A stretch of 7,479 bases of DNA from Balneolales bacterium (GTDB lineage Bacteria > Bacteroidota > Rhodothermia > Balneolales > Natronogracilivirgulaceae): contig SLQC01000250.1 of assembly GCA_007131625.1 (NCBI GenBank), forward strand, positions 1 to 7,479, in the 5' to 3' direction. The position numbers and the translations under genes are program-made. Positions within the stretch are counted from its first letter, which is position 1, and each line of letters starts with the position of its first letter. This document shows, piece after piece, positions 5,214 through 7,479 of this stretch. The notes beneath the pieces are model-generated. The model was not told where the DNA came from, searched no databases, and worked only from the letters and a program-made list of their open reading frames with translations.

Positions 5214-7208
5214 ATGAAACATACTGTACCGAAGGCTATCTTCTCGTATCTGCTATTATTAATGGTCGCCACTTTTCTTTTACAGGAAGATGCGCAGGCT
5301 CAGTTGCCCCCGGAAGATGTAGCGAAAATCCGGCAGGTCGGACAGGTCGAGCTGAATTACCGCGGATCGCACGCCGCCTATATACTTACTATTCCACGCA
5401 CAGAAGATGAGCCAATCGGTGGTGATCACCAGGAACTTCGAATCATGGATCTTGAATCCGGTGAGGTTTCCGGTTTGATCGAGACGAACAAGCAACCCAC
5501 AGCGCCGTCTTGGATGCCCGGAATTAACCGGCTGGCGTTTTTGATGATCGACAATCAACATCATGTAAATCGACAAGTTTATTCAGTTAACACCGCCGGA
5601 GAAGATCTGAAAAAGCACACTTCGGCACCTGAAGGGGTGATGGCATTTGCGTTTTCGCAGGATACGTCGCAAATAGCCTATACAATGCGCGAGCCTCTGA
5701 CCGACGATGTCCGAGAGCGTCATGAAAAGGGATATGATATGGTGGTTTCCGGCGAAAATGAGCGGTATGTCCGGCTTTGGATCCGGGAAAATGGTGATGC
5801 GCGTGCTGTTTCGCCGGATAATATGAGTGCATGGGATTTCGTTTGGTCGCCCGATACAGATCATTTGGCGGTCCGTCTTAGCTACGGTACAGGACTGGAT
5901 GACGAGATGATGTTCAGTGAGATCCTGAAAGTGAATATCTGGCAGAATAGTATGGATCTGCTGGTGGAAAGCCAGGGTAAAGTCGGACCCATGACCTGGT
6001 CGCCCGACGGTAGCCAGTTTGCGTTTTTGGCAGCTAAATCGATCAATGATCCGTTGCCGCAGCGCATCTATATTACAGAAGTCGGCAGTTATACCGCCTC
6101 CGATATTACACCGGACAACTACGAAGGAACACCCGAATGGCTCGGATGGAAAGACAATCAGACACTTCGGTTTGTCGCCGTAGAAGGAACCCGTACGACG
6201 CTCCGCGAACTCTCTGTGTCCGGAGGTGATGCGCAATTATTGGTCGGAGGTGGACGGGAGATCTTTCGGTCGGCAAGTTTTGACGATGCTTCGGATCGGA
6301 TGGCCACCGCAGTTCACCGTCGCGATCATCCGTCTGAATTGTATGTACTGGTAGGACCAGGTGCTCAATCAAACTGGGTTCGCATGACCAACCATAATAC
6401 ATTTTTGGATGGGCGTACACTCGGACGGCAAGATACTATTTCATGGGAAGGGCCAGACGGACTCCGAATCGAAGGGGTTATCACCTACCCGGTAGATTAT
6501 AATGAAAGAAGTACCTACCCGTTGGCCGTATTACCACATGGCGGTCCCGAGGGAATCAGCATCGACGGATGGAATACGCGTCCGCTCTACCCGGCCCAGG
6601 TACTCGCAACACACGGGTATGTCGTTTTGAAACCAAATTACCGGGGCAGCGGTGGCCGAGGATCCGGCTTTGCAATGGCCAATCACCGTGATCTCGGCGG
6701 CAAGGAGTTCGAGGATGTGTTGCGAGGAATTGATCATCTGGTATATGATGGAATCGTTCATCCCGGTCAGGTCGGTATCTCAGGCACCTCTTACGGCGGA
6801 TATTTTTCGGCATGGGCGGGAACCCGTTATTCGGACCGGTTTGCCGCCGCCATCACCTTTGCGGGTCTGTCGAATTGGATCTCGTTTATGGGGACCACTG
6901 ACATTCCACATGAGATGTCCCTCACACACTGGAATTTATGGTGGTTTGAAAACGAAGGGCTGAACTGGGATCGTTCGCCTGTTGCTCATCTCCAAAAAGC
7001 ACGAACTCCGATCCTGGTAGCCCATGGCCTGTCAGATGAAAGGGTGCATCCGGAACAGTCTATGCAATTATATCAGTTTTTGAATCTGAATTATATTCCC
7101 TCAAGTCTGGTGATGTATCCCCGGCAACCGCATGGACTGACCGAAAGAGCACACCGCATTGATTTTATGGAGCGGGTAGTGAACTGGTTTGACCAGCATG
7201 TTAAGTGA
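5214..7208 (+). CDS. Secreted S9 family peptidase (prolyl oligopeptidase / acylaminoacyl-peptidase type)
   Basis: A 664-residue serine peptidase of family S9. Residues 1-29 are a classic signal peptide (Lys near the start, hydrophobic core LLLLMVATFLL, cleavage probably after AQA at 29), so the enzyme is exported. Residues about 35-400 form a beta-propeller with TolB/PD40-like repeats, including FAFSQDTSQIAYT, FVWSPDTDHLAV and MTWSPDGSQFAFL. The hydrolase domain runs from about 410 to 664. The oxyanion-region motif HGGP is at 442-445, the nucleophile Ser526 in GTSYGGY, the acid Asp608 in HGLSDERVHPEQS and the base His640 in QPHGLTERAH. All family landmarks are present and the length is normal, so it should be active on short peptides entering through the propeller side. 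Exact cleavage preference cannot be read from sequence. The start is preceded by an A/T-rich stretch with no Shine-Dalgarno sequence. It stands alone, between the msrA remnant and a probable convergent gene. Confidence 0.96.
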   Translation: MKHTVPKAIFSYLLLLMVATFLLQEDAQAQLPPEDVAKIRQVGQVELNYRGSHAAYILTIPRTEDEPIGGDHQELRIMDLESGEVSGLIETNKQPTAPSWMPGINRLAFLMIDNQHHVNRQVYSVNTAGEDLKKHTSAPEGVMAFAFSQDTSQIAYTMREPLTDDVRERHEKGYDMVVSGENERYVRLWIRENGDARAVSPDNMSAWDFVWSPDTDHLAVRLSYGTGLDDEMMFSEILKVNIWQNSMDLLVESQGKVGPMTWSPDGSQFAFLAAKSINDPLPQRIYITEVGSYTASDITPDNYEGTPEWLGWKDNQTLRFVAVEGTRTTLRELSVSGGDAQLLVGGGREIFRSASFDDASDRMATAVHRRDHPSELYVLVGPGAQSNWVRMTNHNTFLDGRTLGRQDTISWEGPDGLRIEGVITYPVDYNERSTYPLAVLPHGGPEGISIDGWNTRPLYPAQVLATHGYVVLKPNYRGSGGRGSGFAMANHRDLGGKEFEDVLRGIDHLVYDGIVHPGQVGISGTSYGGYFSAWAGTRYSDRFAAAITFAGLSNWISFMGTTDIPHEMSLTHWNLWWFENEGLNWDRSPVAHLQKARTPILVAHGLSDERVHPEQSMQLYQFLNLNYIPSSLVMYPRQPHGLTERAHRIDFMERVVNWFDQHVK

Positions 7209-7318
7209 GTTTTTGGGAACGGGAAAAGTAAGATCTCATGATTTCGGGCATGTCCGCCAAGTGTGACCAGCCTGCGAAGTTTGGGAACAGGTTGGAGAAG
7301 CAAGCCCGGAAAAGTAAG
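7191..7318. repeat. Imperfect direct repeat across the end of the second S9 peptidase gene
   Basis: Three blocks recur in the same order. GACCAGCATGTTAAG (7191-7205) resembles GACCAGCCTGCGAAG (7265-7279). TTTGGGAAC at 7212-7220 recurs at 7280-7288. GGAAAAGTAAG at 7222-7232 recurs at 7308-7318. Offsets of 74, 68 and 86 bases show that indels have accumulated. This may be an old duplication of the gene's 3' end. The second copy also contains a stem, CCAGCCTG (7267-7274) with CAGGTTGG (7288-7295), that includes one G-T pair. No T-tract follows on either strand, so no terminator is called. Confidence 0.4.
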
Positions 7319-7349
7319 TTCAATCAATCGTCCTGTGACATCGGAAGAA

Positions 7350-7479
7350 TCATGTATTCGTACCGGTATCAGTATGTTTGATGTTCAGCCGTGCCTTGAT
7401 CCCCTCCTGTTGAAGCTTCATTTGCATATTCATTTCGAGGTTTCTCAGTATTTCATCCACAACCCTGCCTTCCACCTTA
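7350..7479 (-). CDS. C-terminal end of a convergent gene, unidentified (5' truncated by window edge)
   Basis: On the minus strand a frame is open from the right edge to a TGA at 7352-7350, giving 42 residues that include VVDEILRNLEMNMQMKLQ and end TDTGTNT. The composition (Glu, Lys, Leu, Ile, Asn) and codon pattern look like real coding sequence with an amphipathic helix. The placement, converging on the peptidase gene with about 140 bases between, is normal. The fragment is too short to assign a family, and a chance open frame of this length is possible. Confidence 0.42.
   Translation of the reverse strand, partial: KVEGRVVDEILRNLEMNMQMKLQQEGIKARLNIKHTDTGTNT

Noticed and set aside
5583..6236. 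217-codon minus-strand frame
   Set aside because: It lies antisense to the propeller of the second S9 peptidase and resembles no family; the frame is a shadow.
7267..7295. Stem CCAGCCTG/CAGGTTGG as a bidirectional terminator
   Set aside because: The loop is 13 bases, one pair is G-T, and there is no T-tract on either strand.

Overview
The window carries ordinary bacterial chromosomal genes, most likely from the Bacteroidota or a related group such as Balneolota or Rhodothermota. This placement is inference. It rests on secreted S9 peptidases of a kind common in those groups, translation starts without clear Shine-Dalgarno sequences, A/T-rich leaders and moderate GC. I see no rRNA, tRNA, CRISPR array, insertion sequence or phage gene.

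Layout on the plus strand: (1) 1-1083 is the 3' part of a gene for a lamin-tail domain joined to an SdiA-regulated/YjiK-type beta-propeller. Its start lies upstream of the window. (2) 1084-1481 is a spacer holding four 18-bp tandem repeats that end 12 bases before the next start codon. (3) 1482-3935 encodes a large exported S9 peptidase of the dipeptidyl-peptidase IV type, with a complete Ser-Asp-His triad and an unusual Asp/Gly/Arg-rich insert. (4) 3936-4460 is an AT-rich spacer with a 16-bp tandem duplication, a 12-bp perfect palindrome and a plausible promoter. (5) 4461-4802 encodes a 113-residue helical protein of unknown function. (6) 4808-5073 is the decayed remnant of a peptide methionine sulfoxide reductase gene (msrA). 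Both ends are still readable, but the middle is deleted and the frame is broken. (7) 5074-5213 is the leader of the next gene and carries a strong bulged hairpin. (8) 5214-7208 encodes a second exported S9 peptidase with a signal peptide and full triad. (9) 7350-7479 on the minus strand is probably the C-terminal end of a convergent gene.

How the genes fit together: the two S9 enzymes are paralogous at fold level but clearly different (GHSGGGY against GTSYGGY nucleophile elbows). Both look exported, which suits breakdown of peptides outside the cytoplasm. The long spacers argue against one operon; only the 113-residue gene and the msrA remnant are tightly spaced. I found no convincing new multi-gene system. 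The points most worth a second look are the msrA remnant, the tandem repeats at the start of the first peptidase, the insert in that peptidase and the leader hairpin of the second peptidase.
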